From: an uncultured Clostridia bacterium
GTDB taxonomy: Bacteria; Bacillota; Clostridia; Oscillospirales; Acutalibacteraceae
Reading direction: 5' to 3'
DNA length: 17,678 nucleotides
Assembly: GCA_947165115.1 (NCBI GenBank)
Contig: CAMUZD010000009.1
Location: 1-17,678 of the forward strand
In this document: one piece after another, positions 7,396-14,281 of the stretch
Layout of the letters: each line of letters begins with the position of its first letter
Numbering within the stretch: position 1 is the stretch's first letter
Made by a program: the position numbers and the translations under genes
The notes under the pieces: generated by a model
Database searches by the model: none
What the model saw: the letters and a program-made list of their open reading frames with translations, nothing else
What the model was told of the DNA's origin: nothing

Positions 7396-8088
7396 TTAAA
7401 TATCGCTTCCCGATTCAAAAGTATGAAAAAGAAAGTGTATTTTATCTATTCTCTTATCGGTATGAAAATGCCCGCAGAACCATGCTTTATAATCTAATCT
7501 TTCTTCTATAGCATCAAGCCAACGTTCTGTACTGTTATCTACAGATTCTTGATCTACTACAGGCAAGAACATTTCCCTTGGCATATACTTATAAGGACAC
7601 GTATGCGATAAAACGACATCAATGCTATTTGTAAGTATTTGTTTTTCAACGTATAACTTTGTAGCTGCATCGGGCTGTTCATCATTCCACCAGCCATAAC
7701 CGGCACGTAATCTATAATATTTATCTACACTGTAAGCTCCACCTATTACTAGGTATTTAAGTCCCTCGAGCTCAAATATCTCCCCATCTTTCGCAAACAA
7801 TAAATTGGGGTATTGTTCTTGAATCCAAACTTTGCCGCCACAATAATCCTTCAATTCATATCCCTTGACATTTTGAGGACGCATTTCATGATTCCCATGA
7901 ATACAGAATATTGTCGGTTTTAATTTGGACAGTTCTCTTTTCATTTCATCGTCACGTTTATCACCGGAAAAATTGGCGCCGACATCACCCAATATAATGA
8001 TAATATCTTCTTTTGTTGGCTTAACCCCGGCGCAAAATCTGACTATCTTTTGGGAAACTCCGTGAATATCACCTGTTAAATAAATCAT
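7396..8088 (-). CDS. Calcineurin-like metallophosphoesterase
   Basis: A 230-residue phosphoesterase with GDIHG (Asp7, His9), GD (Asp35), GNHE (Asn66, His67), SHTCP (His162) and GHFH (His207, His209). This set matches the two-metal active site of the calcineurin-like superfamily. The motif order and the central GGAYSVDKYYR segment resemble small phage-encoded and YfcE-like cytosolic enzymes rather than the PPP type at the other end of the operon. The ATG at 8088 has an excellent GGAGGTGA site, so the in-frame upstream codons to 8109 are not used. It is the first gene of the operon, preceded by a TATAAT box and direct repeats. The substrate is unknown. Confidence 0.88.
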   Translation of the reverse strand: MIYLTGDIHGVSQKIVRFCAGVKPTKEDIIIILGDVGANFSGDKRDDEMKRELSKLKPTIFCIHGNHEMRPQNVKGYELKDYCGGKVWIQEQYPNLLFAKDGEIFELEGLKYLVIGGAYSVDKYYRLRAGYGWWNDEQPDAATKLYVEKQILTNSIDVVLSHTCPYKYMPREMFLPVVDQESVDNSTERWLDAIEERLDYKAWFCGHFHTDKRIDKIHFLFHTFESGSDI

Positions 8089-8107
8089 CAATTTCACCTC
8101 CGCGTGC

Positions 8108-8181
8108 ATTATAGCGTATTAATAATCAAAAATGTTGAAAAAACAAAAAATGTAAAATAAAACGGCAAAAATGTAAAATAA
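8108..8181 (-). promoter_or_regulatory. Promoter with three direct repeats for the phosphoesterase operon
   Basis: On the minus strand a perfect TATAAT lies at 8113-8108, about 20 bases before the operon's start codon. No good -35 box stands at 16-18 bases. Instead there are two identical 15-base repeats, AAAAATGTAAAATAA on the plus strand (8146-8160 and 8167-8181, 21 bases apart). A third imperfect copy at 8128-8142 covers the -35 position. The spacing of roughly two helical turns suggests an activator or repressor binding on one face of the DNA. Confidence 0.5.
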
Positions 8182-8189
8182 GAAAAAGC

Positions 8190-8225
8190 AAAACTGTTGA
8201 CAAAGAAACAAGTCAACAGTTTTTA
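8190..8225 (-). terminator. Terminator after the XRE regulator gene
   Basis: AAAACTGTTGAC (8190-8201) pairs with GTCAACAGTTTT (8212-8223) across 10 bases, directly after the regulator's stop at 8229. On the minus strand the stem is followed by a T-rich stretch. It separates the regulator transcript from the phosphoesterase operon promoter. Confidence 0.75.
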
Positions 8226-8228
8226 AGT

Positions 8229-8582
8229 TTATTTAGATAAAAAACACCTGTTTTCTCGAACTGATTGTTTTGCTGAACAAAGTATGTCATATAATAGCCG
8301 CTTTTCAAACTCGCTGCAGTCAGATAACAAACCAGCAAAAGCATGATTTGATGCTTTAACCGTATTAGTTAGGTTATCAATCAATAGCTCATCTGCAGAA
8401 TAGTTTAATGCGTTTGCGATAGAGACAAACGATTCAAGGCTGGCACATTTATCACCAGTTTCTAGGTTGCTAATAAAAACTGTTGACAAACCGGTTGCTT
8501 CGGCTAACTTTGCTTGAGTTAGCCCTCTTTTTGTCCTCGCATAAAAAATCCTCTTTCCAATTGAAACATAATTAAACGCCAT
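8229..8582 (-). CDS. XRE-family helix-turn-helix regulator
   Basis: A 117-residue cytosolic DNA-binding protein. Residues about 8-62 form a Cro/CI-type helix-turn-helix with the usual GLTQAKLAEATGLSTVFISNLETG pattern; the recognition helix is near TVFISNLE. The remainder (about 65-117) is helical and probably mediates dimerisation. AAGGAGG lies 5 bases upstream of the start. It is divergent from the recombinase operon, with 172 bases between start codons, and lies upstream of the phosphoesterase operon on the same strand, so it could control either or both. Whether it represses or activates is not visible. Confidence 0.9.
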   Translation of the reverse strand: MAFNYVSIGKRIFYARTKRGLTQAKLAEATGLSTVFISNLETGDKCASLESFVSIANALNYSADELLIDNLTNTVKASNHAFAGLLSDCSEFEKRLLYDILCSAKQSVRENRCFLSK

Positions 8583-8754
8583 AAAAACCTCCTTATTAAT
8601 ATATGTTCTTTTCAGAACTGATATACGGGAGGCACGTTGTTTTTCGCAATTTATAAACTGTGGGTTAATATTTTAACCTTCGGTTTATTTTCTTGAAGTT
8701 TGAGAGTGGTTATAATTTTTTTGATTACAAAACCAAAATCGGAGGAAATTGCGA
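8583..8754 (+). promoter_or_regulatory. Divergent control region between regulator and recombinase operon
   Basis: A plus-strand TATAAT at 8711-8716 precedes the recombinase operon, with GGAGG at 8741-8745. No good -35 box sits 16-18 bases upstream. A perfect palindrome, GGTTAA (8663-8668) with TTAACC (8673-8678), is centred roughly 52 bases before the likely start of transcription and overlaps a second small repeat AACC-TTC-GGTT. On the regulator side, GTTCT and AGAAC form a short inverted repeat around 8606-8619. These are plausible operators for the XRE protein. Confidence 0.45.
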
Positions 8755-9375
8755 ATGAATGACTTGGAAATCTACAACAGGTTAGGCGAATTATCTGAAA
8801 TACCAGCTAACAGTCTTATTTGGGAAGATGATTCGGAAAGAGCCAGAAAAATAAACGAACATCGCTTATGGTTAAAAAGTATTCGCCATGAACGTCCAAA
8901 CCCTGCTGTTAGCTATCGCATTGGCGTTTATATAAGGTATTTTAATCAAACAAAATATGATGATTATCTTTCATATCATAAAAAACAGTTTGAAGATACA
9001 ATTGCGCTTTGTCCGAAATGGACACTTGTTGATTTTTATATTGATAAAGGGTCAACGCCCCCAAAAATGAAAAGTTCAGAAGAGTGGTGTAGGCTTATCA
9101 GGGATTGTTTTGAAAATAAAATTGATTTAATTATTACTCAAAAGCTGTCAAACATTACCAAAGACCCAAAGGAAATCACAATTGTTTCTCGACTTCTTGC
9201 AGCGCAGGAACATCCAATAGGTATCTATATCGTTTCAGAAGATATTTTTACGCTCGCATCTTACTATCAGAACGATCTAAGAGATACATACTTTTTCCCG
9301 GAAAATGAAACCAGGGGAATCTCAAATAGTGAAAAATATGCTTACCTCGAAAGTGGGGACAAAACTGATGATTGA
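8755..9375 (+). CDS. Catalytically inactive serine-recombinase-like protein (catalytic domain only)
   Basis: A 206-residue protein that aligns with the resolvase domain of the next gene's product over residues about 55-175: RIGVYIRYFNQ against RVGIYVRVSTE, PKWTLVDFYIDKG against PNWTLIDIYADEG, and IDLIITQKLSN against ITLVITKSVSR. The nucleophilic Ser is Phe63 here, and both arginines of the SRFAR motif are lost (Asn133, Lys136), although the first Arg (Arg61) remains. No DNA-binding recombinase domain follows. It should therefore bind a partner rather than cut DNA, perhaps forming mixed oligomers with the active enzyme. The ATG at 8755 lies 9 bases after GGAGG. It is the first gene of a six-gene operon and overlaps the next by 8 bases. 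Confidence 0.8.
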   Translation: MNDLEIYNRLGELSEIPANSLIWEDDSERARKINEHRLWLKSIRHERPNPAVSYRIGVYIRYFNQTKYDDYLSYHKKQFEDTIALCPKWTLVDFYIDKGSTPPKMKSSEEWCRLIRDCFENKIDLIITQKLSNITKDPKEITIVSRLLAAQEHPIGIYIVSEDIFTLASYYQNDLRDTYFFPENETRGISNSEKYAYLESGDKTDD

Positions 9376-11257
9376 CAGCGAAAAGAAAGAACAAAAAAGA
9401 GAGCAAAAGGAACGCGTTAGAAAGAGAATGCGCGTATCTGTGGACCCTGCTAATTATAGATATATACCTGAGAAAATAAAGGTTCCGGATTACTATGATG
9501 ACGAGGCCCAATATCGTGTCGGAATATATGTAAGAGTTTCAACAGAAGATATAAGACAAACCACATCTTTTGAATTGCAGAAAAAATATTATGAGGATTT
9601 CGTGAAACAGCACCCTAATTGGACTCTGATAGATATTTACGCCGATGAAGGTATCAGCGGCACATCCATAAAACATAGGGATAATTTTATACGGATGATA
9701 TCTGATTGCAAATCTGGAAAGATAACCCTGGTAATTACGAAAAGTGTATCTCGTTTTGCAAGAAATGTAGAAGACTTTGTTGGAATGGTCGGAAATTTAG
9801 CAGAGCTAAATCCTCCCGTAGGAGTGTTTTTTGAATCAGAGGCTATTTTTTCTCTTAATGATGATTCTCAATTAGCACTCACATTTGTCGCGACAATGGC
9901 TCAAGAAGAATCGCACACGCGAAGCCGAAGCATGGAAACCTCATTACGAATGCGCCTTGATCATGGTATTCCTCTAACCCCAAAATTATTGGGATTTACT
10001 CACGATGAAAAAGGTAAGTTGACGCTAAATCCAGATGAAACGCCGACAGTAAAACTTATGTTTTATATGTATTTATATGGCTATTCCACTCCGCAAATTG
10101 CAAAGGCATTGATTGCATTGGGTAGAAAATCATACCTAGGGAATATCAAATGGACTTCAAGCACTGTAACACAGGTATTAAGAAATGAACGTCATTGTGG
10201 AACCGTTATTACCAGAAAAACATTTACCAAAAGCTATAAAGAGCACAAGACCCTAAAAAATCGCGGTGAAAAGCCTCAATCTGTTTATTTGAATCATCAT
10301 GACCCGATTGTTTCAATTGATGATTTTATAGCCGTTCAGCGTATGCTTGATAATGGACGATATAAGAACAGGAATATTCTTCCTGAGTTGCGCGTAATTG
10401 ACAGTGGCATTTTCAAGGGCTTTACGGTAATCAATCCACGTTGGACTGGATTTAGAGAGGCTGAATACGTCAAAGCTGCACAAAGTGTATATGATGAATC
10501 TGAAATGGAAACGGAGCCCCGGGAAACTCAATTTGAAGTTGAGGCAGGAGATTTTGACCTGCGCGGTTTCGAAATTGCAAGGACTGAATTGTTTGATTCA
10601 AAAGGTAAACCATTTGTAGTTTTTGAAAGAAACAGTCTAAAATTTTCGGCTGAATGCGTAAAAAGATTCAAAGAAAAAAATTCTGTTGAAATGCTTTTTA
10701 ATCCGATTACACGCAAATTTGCAATCAGACCAGCAGAAAAAGATAATCGTTGTGCTGTTGTTATTTCTTCGTTAAAAAACGGGAAATATCAACCGAAAGC
10801 AGTGTCAGCTTTAGCTTTCGGAGACACAGTATTTTCTTTATTAGGGTGGAACGCCTCGTATAAATACCGTATCACCGGTTCTTTATATGAGAACAATAAT
10901 GAAATGGCCTATATTTTTGATGCGGAAAACTCTGAAGCATATTTCAAAGAATATCTTCTGTCAAACACTATAGTAAACGGAAAGCCAGAAATGCAGCCAT
11001 TAACAACATCGGGGAAATATGTTAGAGCAATACCTGAAGAGTGGGCTAATTCCTTCGGAATGCAGTTTTATGAACATGAACAGCCGTTATCGGTTTTAGA
11101 AAGTCAAAGCAAATCCGATTGGAAACTGCGCATGCAGGGGCAATTGTTTGAAACGGGGAACAAACTGAATGTAACTGATTCTGATGTAATTAAAGAGTAT
11201 ATTCAACAAGCGCTTTCGCGCATTACAATTGAGGAGGACAATAATGAGCAAACATGA
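9368..11257 (+). CDS. Large serine recombinase lacking a zinc ribbon, with extra C-terminal domain
   Basis: A 629-residue recombinase with an intact catalytic domain (about residues 49-190): nucleophile Ser58 in YVRVS, DEGISGTS, KSVSRFARN and the QEESHTRSRS helix. The recombinase DNA-binding domain follows (about 200-330). Where related enzymes have a CxxC zinc ribbon, this one has an alternative segment, SGIFKGFTVINPRWTGF (346-362), with no paired cysteines. Residues about 395-575 form a further domain shared with the next two genes. The start at 9368 overlaps the stop of the preceding gene; an ATG at 9305 would overlap by 71 bases and has no better site. It likely catalyses site-specific integration, excision or inversion; its sites are unknown. 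Confidence 0.88.
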   Translation: MIDSEKKEQKREQKERVRKRMRVSVDPANYRYIPEKIKVPDYYDDEAQYRVGIYVRVSTEDIRQTTSFELQKKYYEDFVKQHPNWTLIDIYADEGISGTSIKHRDNFIRMISDCKSGKITLVITKSVSRFARNVEDFVGMVGNLAELNPPVGVFFESEAIFSLNDDSQLALTFVATMAQEESHTRSRSMETSLRMRLDHGIPLTPKLLGFTHDEKGKLTLNPDETPTVKLMFYMYLYGYSTPQIAKALIALGRKSYLGNIKWTSSTVTQVLRNERHCGTVITRKTFTKSYKEHKTLKNRGEKPQSVYLNHHDPIVSIDDFIAVQRMLDNGRYKNRNILPELRVIDSGIFKGFTVINPRWTGFREAEYVKAAQSVYDESEMETEPRETQFEVEAGDFDLRGFEIARTELFDSKGKPFVVFERNSLKFSAECVKRFKEKNSVEMLFNPITRKFAIRPAEKDNRCAVVISSLKNGKYQPKAVSALAFGDTVFSLLGWNASYKYRITGSLYENNNEMAYIFDAENSEAYFKEYLLSNTIVNGKPEMQPLTTSGKYVRAIPEEWANSFGMQFYEHEQPLSVLESQSKSDWKLRMQGQLFETGNKLNVTDSDVIKEYIQQALSRITIEEDNNEQT

Positions 11258-11999
11258 CAAAACTCAAGAAAAAGATGCTGTTTCTAAAGCAAATACAACT
11301 GAACTCAATATATCCGCAGATGATGATGTTATTGAGCTTGGAGATAATTTCGACTTTGACGGCTTTCAAGTTGTAAGACGGGAGTTTTTTGCACACATAA
11401 GGGAACCATCAATATCGTTTAACAGTTGCAAATTCTCAGTAAACACCGCGTGCATCTCCAAATTTCCGGATACGGAATACGTTCAAGTTATGGTTAATAA
11501 AGATGAAAAAGTCCTTGCTTTAAGACCATGCGAAGAGGGCGCTCGGGATTCTTTCGCTTGGTGTTTATGCTCAGGTGGAAAGCGGAAGCCGAGGACTATA
11601 ACCGGGAAAATCTTTTTTGCTAAAATCGTTTCTCTTATGAATTGGAATCCTGATTATCGATATAAAATGCTGGGAAGAGTGATTCATGCAAACGGAGAAT
11701 ACCTTTTGGCGTTTGATTTGACCGCAACAGAAGTTTATCAGCGCACTTTTAAAGAGGGAGAAAAGCCTAAAACATCAAGAACGCCGATTTTTCCGGAAAG
11801 TTGGAAAGAACAATTTGGACTTCCGTTCAATGAACATCAGCAATCGATGCAGATTAACATCTTTGATGGCTATGCTATTTATGCTATAAAAGACAATTCT
11901 CCTTCAGAGAAAAAGGCTACACCTATACCCGATGCAGACTCTTTACCCAGCAGACCGATATCAAATACCGAGACTCTATTATTGGGGGCTGATACATAA
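11244..11999 (+). CDS. Stand-alone homologue of the recombinase C-terminal domain
   Basis: This 251-residue protein has no catalytic domain. Residues about 36-200 align along their whole length with residues about 396-572 of the preceding recombinase. Shared anchors are FDxxGF, the KFS segment, ALRP/AIRP, SLxxWNxxYxYxxxG, the FD-x5-Y run, and PExWxxxFGxxFxEHxQ. The tail after about 215 is proline-rich and probably disordered. The start is set by GAGGAGG inside the end of the recombinase gene, giving a 14-base overlap; its stop overlaps the next ATG as TAATG. It most likely acts as a partner of the recombinase, binding DNA or the recombinase tail. No named function can be given. Confidence 0.78.
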   Translation: MSKHDKTQEKDAVSKANTTELNISADDDVIELGDNFDFDGFQVVRREFFAHIREPSISFNSCKFSVNTACISKFPDTEYVQVMVNKDEKVLALRPCEEGARDSFAWCLCSGGKRKPRTITGKIFFAKIVSLMNWNPDYRYKMLGRVIHANGEYLLAFDLTATEVYQRTFKEGEKPKTSRTPIFPESWKEQFGLPFNEHQQSMQINIFDGYAIYAIKDNSPSEKKATPIPDADSLPSRPISNTETLLLGADT

Positions 12000-12379
12000 T
12001 GACAGAACAAGCAATCATAACGGTTGATATCAAAAAACACAGAATTCGATTATATAAATCGTTTCTTCACAAACTTGGCGATCCTCATTCTGTTCAATTA
12101 CTTGTGAATCCTGAAAAGAAGCTGGTTGCTGTGCGGGCTTTGGAATATGAATTATCTGGTGACCATGGTCATAAAATCAATAAAAGCACAATGGAATCGG
12201 ATAATTCAGTAGAAATATACAGCAGTATTTTTGTTGAATCTTTGCTTAACATAATACGCAAGGATAATGATGATACAGGGTATTATTACAAAATTTTCGG
12301 CAACATAGTTGAAAAAGAACGTATGGGCATTTTTTCTCTTGATAATATTGAAATACAGGACGAAAACGAGGCTGTGTGA
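11999..12379 (+). CDS. Small second homologue of the recombinase C-terminal domain
   Basis: A 126-residue protein that carries a compact version of the same domain: an opening strand-helix unit (DIKKHRIRLYKSFLHKLGDP), VQLLVNPEKKLVAVRA matching VEMLFNPITRKFAIRP of the recombinase, and a second unit where VEIYSSIFVESLLNII and YYYKIFGNIVE match the FGDTVFSLL and YKYRITGSL region. It starts on the last base of the preceding gene (TAATG) after a GGGGG site, and is followed by a ParB-like gene one base after its stop. Expression in step with the other operon members is expected. It may cap or regulate the recombinase complex; this is inference from homology and position. Confidence 0.72.
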   Translation: MTEQAIITVDIKKHRIRLYKSFLHKLGDPHSVQLLVNPEKKLVAVRALEYELSGDHGHKINKSTMESDNSVEIYSSIFVESLLNIIRKDNDDTGYYYKIFGNIVEKERMGIFSLDNIEIQDENEAV

Positions 12380-12380
12380 A

Positions 12381-13352
12381 ATGTTAGATGATTTAGAAAT
12401 ACACAATTTGATTCTGGATCCTGAATTTAATAGGCTCTCGTGTCCTTTAAGCAGACAGGAATACACTGAGCTTGAGAAAAGCATACTTGAAGAAGGCTGT
12501 ATTGAACCAATTGAGGTTTGGAACAACGTAGTTGTTGATGGTCATAAGCGATATAGAATATGCAAAAAATATAGGATTCCTTTTTATATAGCCCACAGGG
12601 CTTTTGAAAGCCATGCTGCCGCTGTTGCGTATATTTGCTCAAATCAACTTAAAAAGCATAATTTGACAGAGGAATTCAGAAAATATCTTATCGGTCTTCA
12701 GTATGAAGCCGAAAAAATAATAGACAACAGAACTGCCATAGATGACACAACAATTATTAAGTCTGAAAATGATATAAAGATCAAGGATTCGGAGATTCAA
12801 AGAAGCCCAACCGGTTATGTTACGGCAATGAGAATCGCCGAAGAAAACCATGTTTCATGGAATACCATTTATAAGTATTCAGTATATGCCAGAACTGTAG
12901 AAGAAATTGGTAAAAAAGCGCCTGATATTGTTCCGTTTATTTTGTCCGGAAGATATAAAATATCACAAAAGAATCTTATTGATCTTTCGAAAATGTCACC
13001 CGAGCAAATTGATAAAATTGTTGTCCGATTGGAAAAAGACAAGGAAAAATATGTTCAATACAAAAAGTCAAGAAAAGAAATATCTTCCTTTTCTGACAAA
13101 AAGCCTATAAGCACTTCCGCGTCGGCAGCTTCAGTAAAAGATATGCCGTCATTTGATCCGGATGCGGAGATTACATCACTTGCCTTGACAATTCCCTCGT
13201 GGTCAAGTTCTATTGACCGAGTGGTAAATAAAACCGATTTTTCCATTGTTACTCCTGCGGCGAAGAACAAATTGACAATATCGTTGCGGCAATTAAACCA
13301 AATAATATCGGATCTTTTACGAACTCTTAAGGAGGGCTTGAGCGATGATTGA
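12381..13352 (+). CDS. ParB-like protein with helix-turn-helix
   Basis: A 323-residue protein. The N-terminal part (about residues 8-100) has the ParB/Srx fold signature: a PLSRQEYTELEKSILEEG helix, IEPIEVWNN strand, the VVVDGHKRYRI motif (51-60) and the NQLKKHNLT segment (88-96). These resemble the ParB CTP-binding and nuclease-like motifs. A helix-turn-helix likely spans about 147-172 (RIAEENHVSWNTIYKYS). The C-terminal 100 residues are charged and helical. The ATG at 12381 lies 9 bases after GAGG and one base after the previous stop; a far upstream in-frame start would lie inside that gene. No ParA partner is present, so classical partition is unlikely. A DNA-binding role with the recombinase is inferred. 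Confidence 0.82.
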   Translation: MLDDLEIHNLILDPEFNRLSCPLSRQEYTELEKSILEEGCIEPIEVWNNVVVDGHKRYRICKKYRIPFYIAHRAFESHAAAVAYICSNQLKKHNLTEEFRKYLIGLQYEAEKIIDNRTAIDDTTIIKSENDIKIKDSEIQRSPTGYVTAMRIAEENHVSWNTIYKYSVYARTVEEIGKKAPDIVPFILSGRYKISQKNLIDLSKMSPEQIDKIVVRLEKDKEKYVQYKKSRKEISSFSDKKPISTSASAASVKDMPSFDPDAEITSLALTIPSWSSSIDRVVNKTDFSIVTPAAKNKLTISLRQLNQIISDLLRTLKEGLSDD

Positions 13353-14229
13353 CACCAGCGCTTTTGTTCCGAACGTCCATTTTGAGCAAATACCAATAAA
13401 AAATCTTGTGTCCAATCAGGATTATCAGAGAAATCTTTCACAAAAACATATTGAAAAAGCCGCAGCAAATTTTGATCTCTGTCAGATTAACCCTGTAAAA
13501 GTCAGCCGCAGAGATGGAATAAACTATGTTTTCAACGGGCAACATACTATTGAAATTGTCGCTTTGGTTTCCGGCTCAAGAGAAACGCCTGTTTGGTGTA
13601 TGATTTATGATGATTTGACCTATAAGCACGAAGCGGATATTTTTGCAAATCAGATGAAATATGTAAAGCCCCTGCAACCATATGAAGTTTTCATGGCAAA
13701 CTTGGAAGCTGGAAACGATGAGCAAATTATTATTAGAGATCTTGTAGAATCTTATGGTATGTGTATCAGCCATAATAAAGTTCCCGGAAATATTTGCGCC
13801 GTATCAACTCTTGAATTTATCTATGAAAAATACGGCTTTCATGTGCTGAATAAAACATTGCGTCTAATAATTGGAGCCTGGGAAGGCGATGTTAATTCTT
13901 TTTCTGCAAATATAATGAAGGCTGTTGCAAAAATAATTGATGTTTACGGCGAAAGCATAAATGAAGAAGAATTTAAAGAAAGAGTCGGCGCTGTATCTGT
14001 AAAAACTCTTACTCGCACGGCAAAAGAACGTCGGCCTGGCTCGTTGGGTTTTGCGGAAGCAATGATTTTAGAATATAACGGGCGAAAAAAGAATAGTGCA
14101 TTTCGCCTTTCGCTCAATAAGCTTTATTCCCGTGAGCGTGATATTTTCAGTGATTTAGTAGATGAAATTGATTATGATCCTGATGATTATTCTGTAGCGG
14201 AAAACGAAGAACAATTGAAAATGCTTTGA
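13345..14229 (+). CDS. ParB-like/DUF6551-type protein
   Basis: A 294-residue protein with a second, divergent ParB-like N-terminal domain: the IPIKNLVSNQDYQRN entry strand and helix, INPVKVSRRDG, and FNGQHTIEIV (63-72) in place of the usual DGxHR motif. The pattern fits the DUF6551 group as I remember it, which has no established function. The middle (about 105-230) is helical and includes LKTL-type and AKERRPGS segments. The C-terminus is acidic. GGAGG lies 9 bases upstream and the gene overlaps its neighbour by 8 bases, closing the operon before a hairpin. The paired ParB-like genes suggest two non-identical subunits of one complex. Confidence 0.75.
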   Translation: MIDTSAFVPNVHFEQIPIKNLVSNQDYQRNLSQKHIEKAAANFDLCQINPVKVSRRDGINYVFNGQHTIEIVALVSGSRETPVWCMIYDDLTYKHEADIFANQMKYVKPLQPYEVFMANLEAGNDEQIIIRDLVESYGMCISHNKVPGNICAVSTLEFIYEKYGFHVLNKTLRLIIGAWEGDVNSFSANIMKAVAKIIDVYGESINEEEFKERVGAVSVKTLTRTAKERRPGSLGFAEAMILEYNGRKKNSAFRLSLNKLYSRERDIFSDLVDEIDYDPDDYSVAENEEQLKML

Positions 14230-14245
14230 TAATCTAATCAACAGT

Positions 14246-14273
14246 AAAGCCCCACGGCCATCCGCAGGGCTTT
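14246..14273. terminator. Bidirectional terminator between convergent operons
   Basis: AAAGCCC (14246-14252) pairs with GGGCTTT (14267-14273), with an inner CGG/CCG pairing around a CCAT loop. It lies between the plus-strand recombinase operon (stop 14229) and the minus-strand helicase gene (stop 14282). Confidence 0.7.
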
Positions 14274-14281
14274 GATTGTCC

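Noticed and set aside
8128..8181. Possible CRISPR-like or replication iteron array
   Set aside because: There are only three short A/T-rich copies with 3-6 bases between them, no spacers and no replication initiator gene; placement at a promoter explains them better.
9305..9367. Longer N-terminus for the second large serine recombinase starting at 9305
   Set aside because: It would overlap the upstream gene by 71 bases without a better ribosome binding site; the ATG at 9368 gives the short overlap seen elsewhere in this operon.
12309..12380. Upstream extension of the ParB-like gene to 12309
   Set aside because: The extension lies within the preceding gene in another frame; the ATG at 12381 directly follows that gene's stop with a GAGG site.
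12381..14229. Plasmid partition locus based on the ParB-like genes
   Set aside because: There is no ParA ATPase, no parS-like repeats and no replication gene nearby, and the genes are embedded in a recombinase operon.
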